Below, piece after piece: positions 1 to 7,913 of a stretch of 40,712 nucleotides of DNA. The position numbers and the translations under genes were made by a program. The notes below the pieces were generated by a model. The model was not told the origin of the DNA. It did no database searches and saw nothing but the letters and a program-made list of their open reading frames with translations. The number at the start of each line of letters is the position of its first letter. The stretch's first letter is position 1. Origin of the DNA: Rhodospirillales bacterium (GTDB taxonomy: Bacteria > Vulcanimicrobiota > Vulcanimicrobiia > Vulcanimicrobiales > Vulcanimicrobiaceae); contig CAJCIN010000072.1 of assembly GCA_903970385.1 (NCBI GenBank), positions 1-40,712 on the forward strand, given 5' to 3'.

Positions 1-2
1 TG

Positions 3-518
3 CAGCTGCTCTTCGCGGTGCAAGGCCTCACGGCGTTCGGCTATCATTTCGCGCTTCCGTCCGCCGGCATCTCGACGAGCGACGATCTCGACATCGGCGA
101 TCGCATCCAACATCTGATCATGCCGACGATCGTGCTCAGCCTGCTCTACATCGCCGTGTGGAGCCGCTTCACGCGCAGCTCGATGCTCGAAGTGATCCGC
201 ACCGACTACATGCGCACCGCGGCCGCGAAGGGACTCGACCGTCTGACGATCATTTTGCGGCACGGCCTCAAGAACGCGATGATCCCGGTCGTGACGATCG
301 TCGCGCTCTCGCTGCCCGGCCTCTTCTCGGGCGCCGTCGTCACGGAGACGATCTTCGCGTGGCCCGGCATGGGCCGGCTGTTCTTCAACGCGCTCGGCCA
401 GTTCGATTTCCCGTTGCTCATGGGCTATCTCGTGATCGTCTCGTTCCTCGTCGTGTTCTTCAATTTGCTCGCGGACGTGACGTACGCGTGGCTCGACCCG
501 CGCGTGAAATACGATTAG
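3..518 (+). CDS. Peptide-type ABC importer permease, DppB/OppB family (5' end outside window)
   Basis: This is the C-terminal half of an inner-membrane permease for a dipeptide, oligopeptide or nickel-type ABC importer. The reading frame is open from base 3, so the start lies upstream of the window. The cytoplasmic EAA-type loop is visible (TAAAKGLDRLTIILRHGLKN), followed by the membrane segments and the motif ETIFAWPGMGRLF that is typical of DppB-type subunits. The protein ends in DPRVKYD, a usual end for the family. The next gene, 9 bases on, is the DppC-type partner, so both belong to one transporter operon whose binding protein and ATPases would lie upstream or elsewhere. Family assignment is firm; the substrate cannot be read from a permease alone. 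Confidence 0.93.
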   Translation, partial: QLLFAVQGLTAFGYHFALPSAGISTSDDLDIGDRIQHLIMPTIVLSLLYIAVWSRFTRSSMLEVIRTDYMRTAAAKGLDRLTIILRHGLKNAMIPVVTIVALSLPGLFSGAVVTETIFAWPGMGRLFFNALGQFDFPLLMGYLVIVSFLVVFFNLLADVTYAWLDPRVKYD

Positions 519-527
519 GAGCGCCGC

Positions 528-1454
528 ATGGCAACGACGCTAGCGCCCGGAGCGATCCCGCTCGCACCCGTCGACGACGACGTCCGCATCGAGCGGTTCG
601 GCGTCTGGAAACGCTTCCGCAAACACAAGCTCGCGCTCGTCGGCGTCGTCGTGCTCGTCGCGATCACGCTCGTCGCCGTCTTCGCCCGCGCGTTTCCGCT
701 CTGGGATCCGAACTACATCGATCAAGCGAACTGGTCGGGCAATCCGCTCGCGCCGGGCGTCGCCGGTCACTTCCTCGGCACGGACGAAGCGGGACGCGAC
801 CTGCTCTCGCGGCTGATCTACGGCGCGCAGATCTCGCTGACCGTCGCTTTCTTCGCGGTGCTCATGGAGATCGTGATCGGCACGATCGTCGGCGCGATCG
901 CCGGCTACTACGGCGGCTGGATCGACTATACGCTCATGCGGATCACGGACGTGTTCCTCGCGATCCCGCTGCTGCCGCTCTTGCTCGTGCTCACCGCGAT
1001 CGTGGCCGCTTCCTCGAACAAGGCCGCCCTCGGATTCGGCGTGATCGTCGTCATCATCGGCGGGCTGTCGTGGCCGGCCGTCGCGCGGCTCGTCCGCGCG
1101 TCGTTCCTCAGCCTGCGCGAGAAAGAGTTCTGCGAGGCCGCACGCGCGCTCGGCAATCGCGACGGGCGGATCATCTTCCGGCACCTGCTCCCGAACGCGA
1201 TCGCCCCGATCATCGTGCAGGGGACGCTCGAGGTCGCGAGCGTGATCATCACCGAATCCACGCTCTCGTTTCTCGGCTTCGGCATCCAGCCGCCGACGGC
1301 GTCGTGGGGCAACATGCTCGCGAACGCGGAGTCGAACATGTCGATCGCGCCGTGGGTCGCGATCTTCCCGGGCCTGTGCATCCTCGTGACCGTGCTCTCG
1401 ATCAACTACCTCGGCGACGGCCTGCGCGACGCGCTCGACCCGAAGATGAAGTAG
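528..1454 (+). CDS. Peptide-type ABC importer permease, DppC/OppC family
   Basis: This is the second permease subunit of the importer, 308 residues, a normal length for DppC. The cytoplasmic N-terminus leads into the typical family opening (WKRFRKHKLALVGVVVLV, about residues 27-44), with a periplasmic stretch containing HFLGTDEAGRDLLSRLIYG before the permease core. The EAA loop reads FCEAARALGNRDGRIIFRHL and is followed by LLPNAIAPIIVQ. The motif STLSFLGFGIQPPTASWGNM near the end is highly characteristic. It lies 9 bases after the DppB-type gene and is presumably co-transcribed with it. No ATPase follows: the next feature is a tRNA, so the operon seems to end here. Confidence in the family is high; the substrate is unknown. 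Confidence 0.95.
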   Translation: MATTLAPGAIPLAPVDDDVRIERFGVWKRFRKHKLALVGVVVLVAITLVAVFARAFPLWDPNYIDQANWSGNPLAPGVAGHFLGTDEAGRDLLSRLIYGAQISLTVAFFAVLMEIVIGTIVGAIAGYYGGWIDYTLMRITDVFLAIPLLPLLLVLTAIVAASSNKAALGFGVIVVIIGGLSWPAVARLVRASFLSLREKEFCEAARALGNRDGRIIFRHLLPNAIAPIIVQGTLEVASVIITESTLSFLGFGIQPPTASWGNMLANAESNMSIAPWVAIFPGLCILVTVLSINYLGDGLRDALDPKMK

Positions 1455-1456
1455 GG

Positions 1457-1485
1457 TTGCGGGCGCAGGACCGATGCGGTACGAT
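1457..1485 (+). promoter_or_regulatory. Probable sigma-70 promoter of tRNA-Leu
   Basis: TTGCGG (1457-1462) and TACGAT (1480-1485) are separated by exactly 17 bases, a good match to a housekeeping promoter. It sits just after the permease stop and about 50 bases before the mature tRNA, which would leave a short 5' leader for RNase P to remove. This is inferred from spacing and sequence only. Confidence 0.5.
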
Positions 1486-1535
1486 ACCGCAGTTGTCCGG
1501 CTCGCCGGTCTTCGTCGACCCCGAATTGTCCCCGT

Positions 1536-1622
1536 GCGCGAGTGGCGGAATTGGTAGACGCACTAGCTTGAGGGGCTAGCGCCCGCAAGGGCGTGCTGGT
1601 TCGAGTCCAGTCTCGCGCACCA
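1536..1622 (+). tRNA. tRNA-Leu (anticodon GAG)
   Basis: This is an 87-base type II tRNA with a fully paired acceptor stem (GCGCGAG with CTCGCGC) and an encoded CCA end. The D arm contains TGGCGGAATTGGTAGACGC, typical of bacterial leucine tRNAs. The anticodon stem CTAGC/GCTAG encloses the loop TTGAGGG, giving anticodon GAG, which reads CTC and CTT leucine codons. A long variable arm (GCCC-GCAA-GGGC) and the T arm GGTTCGAGTCC follow, and the discriminator is A, as expected for leucine. A promoter-like sequence precedes it and a terminator follows about 20 bases downstream, so it is probably an independent transcript. Confidence 0.97.
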
Positions 1623-1641
1623 CTTTCGACCCCTGGGGGAA

Positions 1642-1668
1642 CTCCGATTCCTTCGGGGGGGTTGTTTT
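1642..1668 (+). terminator. Rho-independent terminator after tRNA-Leu
   Basis: CTCCGA (1642-1647) pairs with TCGGGG (1653-1658) around a five-base loop, with one G-U pair. A G run and then TTGTTTT follow. The site is 20 bases past the CCA end of the tRNA, the right place to end that transcript. The stem is short, so strength is uncertain. Confidence 0.5.
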
Positions 1669-1747
1669 CCGGGGCCGTTTCGGAAGCTCGAGCCACGTAT
1701 GACATTCTGCAGATGCGCTCGCCGCGGCGACGTGCGACAGTCGACAC

Positions 1748-2581
1748 ATGAATGTCGCGAAGCTGTCTTCTCACGTCGTCGCAATGGCATCGTTCGCGCT
1801 TTGCATCGCAAGAGCGGGCGCCGCGGAGCCTCTTCCGCGTGCGACTCCGGCGCCGGTGCCGCAAACCGCGTCGAACGCACCGCGGCGTCCCTACGTGCGA
1901 TTCGTTTCCGTCGATCTCGATCTCGCACCGAAGGTCTATAACGCATTCGACCCCGGCGACACGGGACGGACGAGCCAGACGTTTCGTGGCGTGGCGGAAT
2001 ACGGCCTCACGATTCTCGGCAAATCCACCCGGCGGTTCGTGGAGATCGAATACCGACGCTTTACGTACCCGCATCTCGTAGGCGGATCGTACGCGTCGGG
2101 CGTCGCCTCGTGTCCCTCCGTAGGCTGCGTGACCGTCATCGGCGACAACGGATCGGCGTACGTGAGATCGTCGGAGCTCACGGAGAGCGACATCGCGATT
2201 CACTCGGGCATCGTCGGCATCGGCCACACGTATCTCGCCACCTCGTTTCTCACCCACGGAAACGATTACGGCTACCCGAACCTGGAATCGACCTTTGGAA
2301 TCGGCGTCGAACGCCTTCCGGATCCGTCGCGCTCGTTCACGTTCTATGCGGACGGGTACTACTATCCCGAAATGCACGGCGATTTCGTGACCGCAAACGG
2401 CGATGGGCTCGAGCTTCGGTACAAAGTCGTCAGCTATGAAGCGGGTCTGATCGCCGCCGTTCCTCGCACGCCGTTTTTCCTGGAGCTCGGCGACATCGGC
2501 GATCGCTATATCGGCAAACAGAACGCGCCGGGTTCTGCAACGCATACCGCGTTGACGCTCGGCTTCGGGAGGCACTTCTAG
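1748..2581 (+). CDS. Exported protein of unknown function, possible outer-membrane beta-barrel
   Basis: I do not recognise a family for this 277-residue protein. The first 26 or so residues look like a Sec signal peptide (hydrophobic VVAMASFALCIARAGAA, cleavage near AGAA-EP), followed by a proline- and alanine-rich linker to about residue 45. The rest alternates polar and aromatic residues in short strands, contains one possible disulphide pair (CPSVGC) and ends in a phenylalanine (GFGRHF). A terminal aromatic after alternating strands is typical of outer-membrane beta-barrels, which is an inference from pattern only. No clear ribosome site precedes the ATG. It is the first gene of a tight unit with a histidine kinase 4 bases downstream, so it may be a surface component linked to that sensor system. 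Confidence 0.75.
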   Translation: MNVAKLSSHVVAMASFALCIARAGAAEPLPRATPAPVPQTASNAPRRPYVRFVSVDLDLAPKVYNAFDPGDTGRTSQTFRGVAEYGLTILGKSTRRFVEIEYRRFTYPHLVGGSYASGVASCPSVGCVTVIGDNGSAYVRSSELTESDIAIHSGIVGIGHTYLATSFLTHGNDYGYPNLESTFGIGVERLPDPSRSFTFYADGYYYPEMHGDFVTANGDGLELRYKVVSYEAGLIAAVPRTPFFLELGDIGDRYIGKQNAPGSATHTALTLGFGRHF

Positions 2582-2585
2582 CACG

Positions 2586-3728
2586 ATGTTCGCTCGTTTG
2601 CACGGTCTGCCTCGGGTCGTCGGCCCGTTCGCGCTGATCGAAGCGCTGGTATTCGCTTGTGCCGAGGCGTCAATCATGCTCAATCCGCACGTCGCGCTCG
2701 CATCGCGTTACCCGACCGAGGTCGAGATCGCGGCCTTCTGTGCTCTCCGTTTCGCGCTGCCTTACGCGAGCCGGCAGAAGCCGCGAATATGGGCGTTCAT
2801 CGCGATCGAAGTCGCGCTGCTCTTCTTCATTTCGGCACAGGTCAACGGTGCCGCGATTACGATCATCAGCGTGAGCGTGGCGCTGCGAAGCGCCGAACTG
2901 TTGCGGCCGCCGGTCGCGTATTACACGATCGGCGTCTTGCTCGCCGTGGTGCTCGTGTCGATGTCGTTCTGGGGGCGCGCGCAGGGCATCGCTTGGAACA
3001 CGATCGGCGATTGGGCGGTCATCACGAGCCTGGCATGGGGATTGACGGGGGCGCTGACGAGTTTCGCGGCCGGCGAGCGGCTGGCCAATGCGGAGTTGCG
3101 CAAATATGCGGCGATCTCGGCGGAGGTGGCCGCCGGTAAAGAGCGAGGCCGCATCGCGCTCGAGCTCCGCGATATGATCGGTCACGCGCTCACCGCGCTC
3201 AACGTCCAATTGGAGAGTGCGCTGCGGTTGCGCGACGTCGACGCGGCCGCCGCCGACACGCTCATCGTATCGTCTAAAGCGCTCGGATCGCAGGCGCTCG
3301 AAGACGTTCGACGCACCGTCGCTCGATTGCGCACCGACCCCCTCGAGCGCGGTCCGCTCGATGAAGTCATGCGACGTCTCTGCGAGCGGTTCGAGAGTAC
3401 GTTCGGTATCGAGATCGACCGAACGCTCGTGCCCGTCGCCGGAGGACCGGCGACGAATACCGCCGTGATCCGGATCCTCGAGGAGGCGTTCACGAACGTC
3501 GCCCGTCACGCGGGCGGATCGAAAATCGATCTTCATCTCACGCGGCTCGCGGAGCGTAACGTGCTGGAAATGCGCGATGACGGCTGCGGCTTCGATACGC
3601 GCGATCACGTCGCCGGACACGGGCTCGCGATCATGCGCGAGCGGGCGAGCGCGGCCGAAATCGACTTGGCCATTCGCTCCGCTCCCGGATCCGGCACGCT
3701 CGTACGCTTGGCGTGGGATTCCGCATGA
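2586..3728 (+). CDS. Membrane histidine kinase, NarX/DesK type, phospho-acceptor His replaced by Arg
   Basis: The protein has 380 residues. Roughly residues 10-165 form five or six membrane segments with no evident periplasmic domain. A HisKA_3-type dimerisation helix begins near residue 182 (KERGRIALELRDMIGHALT). The HATPase domain follows, with an N box (ILEEAFTNVARHAG, about 298-311), G1 (DDGCGFD) and G2 (GHGLAIMRERA). In this family the phosphorylated residue is the His of ELHD; here codon 195 (3168-3170) is CGC, giving ELRD. The ATP-binding half looks intact. The LuxR-type regulator follows with an ATGA overlap, so the two are translationally coupled and should act as a pair. The kinase may use another residue, act as a phosphatase or pseudokinase, or be decaying. 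The family is sure, the activity uncertain. Confidence 0.9.
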   Translation: MFARLHGLPRVVGPFALIEALVFACAEASIMLNPHVALASRYPTEVEIAAFCALRFALPYASRQKPRIWAFIAIEVALLFFISAQVNGAAITIISVSVALRSAELLRPPVAYYTIGVLLAVVLVSMSFWGRAQGIAWNTIGDWAVITSLAWGLTGALTSFAAGERLANAELRKYAAISAEVAAGKERGRIALELRDMIGHALTALNVQLESALRLRDVDAAAADTLIVSSKALGSQALEDVRRTVARLRTDPLERGPLDEVMRRLCERFESTFGIEIDRTLVPVAGGPATNTAVIRILEEAFTNVARHAGGSKIDLHLTRLAERNVLEMRDDGCGFDTRDHVAGHGLAIMRERASAAEIDLAIRSAPGSGTLVRLAWDSA

Positions 3729-4387
3729 ACACGCGCCTCGTCATCGCGGACGATCAAAACGCCTATCGCGTCGGCCTGCGCGCGCTGCTTTCCACGTTGC
3801 GCGGAATCGAGATCGTCGGCGAAGCGGCCGACGGATGCGAAGCGATCTCGATCTGTTCGCGGATGCGACCGGACGTGGCGCTGATGGATATCCGGATGCC
3901 CGTCATGGACGGGATAGCCGCCACGCGGGAACTCTCGAAAACGCTGCCGGCGACGAAAATCCTCGTGCTCACGACCTTCGACGACGACGAATTGGTCCGC
4001 GCCGCGGTCGCGGCGGGAGCGGCCGGTTACGTACTCAAGGACACGCCGGCCGACGATCTCGCGGCGATCATCGCGATCACGCGACGCGGGTATTCGACCT
4101 TCGGGCCCGGGCTCGTCTGCGATGTCGACGACCGCGCGCCGTCACCGCAACCGGCCCGAGACCACCTCGGCGCGATGACCGAGCGCGAACGAGACGTCCT
4201 GCGCGAGCTCGCGATCGGCGCGTCGAACAAACGGATCGCGACGACGCTCGGCATCTCCGACGGGACGGTTCGGAATTACATGACGAGCATACTCTCGCAG
4301 CTCGGTCTGTCGTCGCGAACGGAAGCCGCGCTCGCCGCACGTTCGATCTTCGAGCGGCACTCGGCAACGCCCGAGTCGGAGTCGTGA
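3725..4387 (+). CDS. NarL/FixJ-family response regulator
   Basis: This is a two-domain DNA-binding regulator of 220 residues. The receiver domain carries the acidic pair (IADDQNAY), the phospho-acceptor Asp in ALMDIRMPVMDG (about residue 55) and the conserved Lys in YVLKDTPADDL. The C-terminal LuxR helix-turn-helix begins at MTERERDVLRELAIGASNK and continues to the recognition helix around GISDGTVRNYMTSIL. I chose the ATG at 3725, which overlaps the kinase stop as ATGA, over an in-frame start four codons upstream, because the family begins at this point and the overlap is the classic coupling arrangement. It is the expected partner of the kinase at 2586. Targets are unknown; its own cluster is the likely first candidate. 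Confidence 0.94.
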   Translation: MNTRLVIADDQNAYRVGLRALLSTLRGIEIVGEAADGCEAISICSRMRPDVALMDIRMPVMDGIAATRELSKTLPATKILVLTTFDDDELVRAAVAAGAAGYVLKDTPADDLAAIIAITRRGYSTFGPGLVCDVDDRAPSPQPARDHLGAMTERERDVLRELAIGASNKRIATTLGISDGTVRNYMTSILSQLGLSSRTEAALAARSIFERHSATPESES

Positions 4388-4391
4388 CGGC

Positions 4392-6090
4392 ATGATCTCG
4401 GGCGCATTCCGGTTCCTTCGAAACGCGATCCGGCCCGGCGTCGAGGTCACGAAAGTTCCGGCGAATATCCTGCTCGATTGGGATGTTCCCGTCGTCGTGC
4501 GCGATGGAACGACGCTTCGTGTGAACGTGTTCCGGCCGAACGTCGACGCGCCGGTCCCCGTGATCATGTCGGCGCATCCGTACGGAAAGGATAAGATCCC
4601 CGCGAAATCGCGCAGCGGACGTGCGCCGGCAATCCAGTCGCGGCTCCTCCCGCAGCCGCACCGCGTGCGCATCTCCGCATGGACCAGCTGGGAAGCTCCC
4701 GATCCTGCCTTCTGGGCGACGCACGGTTACGCCGTCGTGAACGCCGACCTCCGCGGCGGCGGCACGTCGGAAGGGATAGCGGATCTTTTTTCCGATCAGG
4801 AGGCGCGCGATTACTACGACCTCATCGAGTGGGCAGGCTCGCGAGAATGGGCGTCGGGACGCGTCGGCCTGGACGGTGTCTCGTATCTCGCGATCAGTCA
4901 ATACAAAGTCGCCGCGCTGCGGCCGCCGCATTTCGCGGCGATCTGTCCGTGGGAAGGTCTGAGCGATCTCTATCGCGATTTCGCGCGCCCCGGCGGCGTA
5001 CGCGAGGACGGCTTCAGCATTCTTTGGAGCGCGCTGACGAGCCGCGAGGCGCGCCTGCGTTCGTCGATCCGAAAGCAGGTCGTCGAACGATCGGAGCGCG
5101 ACGACTGGTACCGTTCGGTGACGCCGGACGTCGCGCGGATCGACGTCCCGATGCTCGTGTGCGGTAGTTTTTCGGATCACTGTCTGCACTCGCGCGGTTC
5201 GTTCGAAGTATTTCGCCGCGCCGGTTCCGCGCGCAAATGGCTGTACACGCATCGCGACGGAAAGTGGTGCGCGTATTACGGGCCGGACGCGACCGCGGCG
5301 CGCAAACGCTTCTTCGATCACACGCTCAAGGGTATCGAGAACGGACAGGCGACCGAACCGGCCGTCCGGCTTGCGATCTACGACGGCGGTCCGGATCCGA
5401 CCGCGGTCACACGCGAATCGGCGTGGCCTCCGAGCGACCTCGTCGAGCGGACGCTCCGTCTCGACGCGCGCACCGGGTCGCTGCTCGCCGGATCAGTACC
5501 GGAAACGCACGCCTCGGTCGCGTTCGGCACGAGGCGAGCGAAAGCGGCGTTCGCGTGGACGCTGCCGGAGGACATGGACGTCATCGGTCCGATGGCGCTG
5601 CAGCTGTTCGTCGAACTGCGCGGCGCCGAAGATGCGTTTCTCTTCGCAAACGTTCGCAAGATGCGCGCGGGCCGCGAAACGACGTTCGAAGGTTCGTACG
5701 GATTCTCCGGCGACTCGGTATCGAAGGGTTGGCAACGCCTGGCACATCGCGAGCTCGATCCCGCGTTGTCGACACCGCTGCAGCCGGTCCACATGCACGA
5801 ACGCCGTCGAACCGCTGCGCGCCGGTGAGATCGCGCTCGTGCACGTCGCTCTGCTCCCCCAGGCGACACGGTTCCATCGAGGTGATGTGCTTCTCGTCGA
5901 GATTCGGGGAACGTGGCCCGTGCCGCGGGACCCGTTTCGCGGCCAATTTCCCGCCGGCTACGAGCGTAGTCCCGATGCCGTCTGCACCCTCCACACGGGC
6001 GGATCGTTCGATGCCTACCTGCTCGTCGGTACGCGAGAGATCTGGAGCGGATCGTCGCCGGGTTCGCAACCGATGGAGAACGGCGGATGA
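4392..6090 (+). pseudogene. CocE/NonD-family (X-Pro acyl-peptidase-like) hydrolase, frameshifted near the 3' end
   Basis: This is an alpha/beta-hydrolase of the CocE/NonD type, which cleaves esters or Xaa-Pro peptide bonds. The family's opening (VVVRDGTTLRVNVFRPN, about residues 37-53), the region PDPAFWATHGYAVVNADLRGGGTSEG, the nucleophile elbow GVSYLAISQ and the motif LYTHRDGKW are visible. The first frame stops at 5828 (478 residues), just where the C-terminal jelly-roll domain should continue. That continuation is present one frame on: VEPLRAGEIALVHVALLPQ and HRGDVLLVEIRG, to the TGA at 6090. An extra C at 5804-5805 explains it; without it a protein of about 565 residues results, the usual family length. 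Either a real recent inactivation or a sequencing error is possible. It starts 4 bases after the regulator, and its shifted frame overlaps the next gene as ATGA. Confidence 0.85.
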
Positions 6091-7106
6091 ACGTGAAGCG
6101 TTTCACGCGGCGCGCGCTCCTCGCAAGCGCCGCAGCTGTGCCGGTCGCTTGCCAAAATGTTCGGCGTAGCGTCATCGACGCCGTCACGCCGACGAAGGAC
6201 GGCTGGACGCTCGAAGAAGCGGAGAAGCGAGCTCGCGCTTCGCTCAAAAGCGCGAGCGGCACGAAGCTCGTCCTCTTGGGCACCGGCGGCGGCCCGGTCC
6301 CCGGTATGGCGCGGCGTATGACCTCGAACGTGATCGTGTCGGAAGGCGTCGCGTACGTGCTGGACTGCGGGCTCGGCGTGACCGATCAGTTCGCTCGCAC
6401 CGGTCTTTCGTTCTCGCAAATCCGCTCGATCTTCATGACGCACATGCACCCCGATCATACGGTCGAGTACGGCCCGCTCATGTTGATCGGCTGGATCCAG
6501 GGCATGCGCCCGGACGTCCGGGTGTTCGGGCCGCCGCCGCTGCGCGCGATGACGGCCGACTATCTGCGCTCCCAGAGAACCGTCGTCGATTTCTGGTCCG
6601 AGGACTTCGCGCTGTCACCGTTGCGAGCGATTGCGGTGCACGAGTGTGCGGGCGAAGGTCACGTGATGACCGACGACATCGTGCGTGTGACGTCCGTGCT
6701 CGTGAAGCATCCGCCCGTGCATCCGGCGTACGGTTACCGCTTCGATTTTCACGACCGCTCGATCGCCTTCTCGGGCGACACCGTCGCGCTCGATGCGGTC
6801 GCGCGGATGGCCGAGGGCGCGGACGTCCTCGTGCACGAGGCGATGTTTTTACCGGCGATGGACGCGATCGCTTATTTTGCAAGCTCGCGGCTTTCGATGT
6901 CGCCGAAGTCTTTTCTACACCACATGAACGTCGACCATTCCCGAGTGGAAAACGTCGGACGGATCGCGACCAAGGCCGGAGTCAAAACGTTGGTTCTCTC
7001 ACATTTGACGCCGGGATTCGGCGTCCCCGATCAGATCTGGCGGGCCGCCGCAGCGAGTACGTTCGGCGGCGAAATCATCGTAGGACACGACCTTGCGGTC
7101 ATCTGA
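6087..7106 (+). CDS. Exported metallo-beta-lactamase-fold hydrolase
   Basis: The protein has 339 residues. The N-terminus has a twin-arginine-like motif (FTRRALLASAAAVPVAC), so it is probably exported folded through Tat; the Cys could also mark a lipoprotein, though the lipobox is poor. The metallo-beta-lactamase motifs are present: a glycine-rich first strand (LLGTGGGPVPG), the zinc site MTHMHPDHTVEYG (HxHxDH), a metal Asp in AFSGDTVAL, and later histidines in LVHEAM, LHHMNVDH and LSHLTPGF. This pattern resembles the RNase Z/AtsA-like branch of small-molecule hydrolases rather than true beta-lactamases. It overlaps the preceding hydrolase gene as ATGA, and the following gene by 14 bases. Substrate is unknown; the pairing with a CocE-type hydrolase suggests degradation of an ester or amide. 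Confidence 0.9.
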   Translation: MNVKRFTRRALLASAAAVPVACQNVRRSVIDAVTPTKDGWTLEEAEKRARASLKSASGTKLVLLGTGGGPVPGMARRMTSNVIVSEGVAYVLDCGLGVTDQFARTGLSFSQIRSIFMTHMHPDHTVEYGPLMLIGWIQGMRPDVRVFGPPPLRAMTADYLRSQRTVVDFWSEDFALSPLRAIAVHECAGEGHVMTDDIVRVTSVLVKHPPVHPAYGYRFDFHDRSIAFSGDTVALDAVARMAEGADVLVHEAMFLPAMDAIAYFASSRLSMSPKSFLHHMNVDHSRVENVGRIATKAGVKTLVLSHLTPGFGVPDQIWRAAAASTFGGEIIVGHDLAVI

Positions 7107-7809
7107 ACGTCGTCTCGGTCGCCTCGTTCGCGCATCGCGCGAAGCGCTCGTCGTCGCGTGCCTCTTGGCGAGCACGGCACCGTCGTCTGCAGCGGACGGC
7201 CCGACGCGGGAAAATGATGCGCTCGGTCTCATGCGACGTGTCGCAACGCAGTACGCGCAGAGTGCGCGCGGCGTCATCGGCGTTCGATCGCAGAGTCTGC
7301 TCGTCGTCGAAGCGCCGCTCTTCAAGCGGCGGATCGCGAACGACGGCTGGTTCGTTTTCGTGGACGGCGTTCTCGAGAAGAGTAAAGACGCACCCGATCC
7401 GCGGCAGCCGCCGCTTCGCGATCCCTACCGAACGGAGTATCTCGGGGAATACGTCTACGCTTTCACCTCGTGCGAGGACTGCCGCCCGGGAACCGAAGCC
7501 GTCGCGTTTTCGAGTCCGATCCGCGACGTCCGGCACGCGTCGGGTACGCTCGTCGTCGACACCGCGACCGCTCTCATCGTCGCGCAGACGGAAACGCCCT
7601 ACAAACTGCCCTGGCCGACGAAGAGCGGGGACCTCGTCGCCACATGGGGTACGACGGACGGCGGCTGGTTCCCGAAGAGCATCACCGGAAGCTTCGTCGG
7701 GAAGATCGGTCCGTTCGTCGGACACGCCCGCTATGCGCAAACGCTGTCGCCGTACCGGCGTTTTGAGGACGTCGCCACGGCCACGGCCGCGTTATCGCAG
7801 CAGCCGTAG
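7093..7809 (+). CDS. Exported protein of unknown function
   Basis: The protein has 238 residues with a TTG start that overlaps the preceding gene by 14 bases; AGGA lies 7 bases upstream. A Sec signal peptide is likely (ALVVACLLASTAPSSAADG, cleavage near residue 33). The mature part consists of alternating strands that end in LSQQP and contains a CEDC motif that could bind metal or form a disulphide. It resembles the loosely conserved secreted proteins of Eremiobacterota-type genomes and could have a LolA-like open barrel (strands such as SQSLLVVEAPLFKRRI), but I cannot prove that. It is the last gene of the 1748-7809 unit; a 104-base gap then precedes the RND gene. Confidence 0.75.
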   Translation: MRSSERRLGRLVRASREALVVACLLASTAPSSAADGPTRENDALGLMRRVATQYAQSARGVIGVRSQSLLVVEAPLFKRRIANDGWFVFVDGVLEKSKDAPDPRQPPLRDPYRTEYLGEYVYAFTSCEDCRPGTEAVAFSSPIRDVRHASGTLVVDTATALIVAQTETPYKLPWPTKSGDLVATWGTTDGGWFPKSITGSFVGKIGPFVGHARYAQTLSPYRRFEDVATATAALSQQP

Positions 7810-7913
7810 AGCGGCCGAGCCCGCTCCCATGAACGATTGCCTTGGTCGGCGAAACATCTCCCCGCTGGGCCCGTACATCGGTCCGTACGACTCGTTCGCC
7901 GAGGAGAGTTCCC

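Noticed and set aside
7842-7913. Upstream extension of the RND gene to an ATG or GTG before 7914
   Set aside because: The extra residues do not match the family, and the GTG at 7914 has GAGGAGAG at ideal distance.
1536-7913. Attachment-site repeat of the tRNA-Leu 3' end around the adjoining cluster
   Set aside because: No second copy of the tRNA end could be found by eye up to 7913, and no integrase gene is present, so no mobile element is called.
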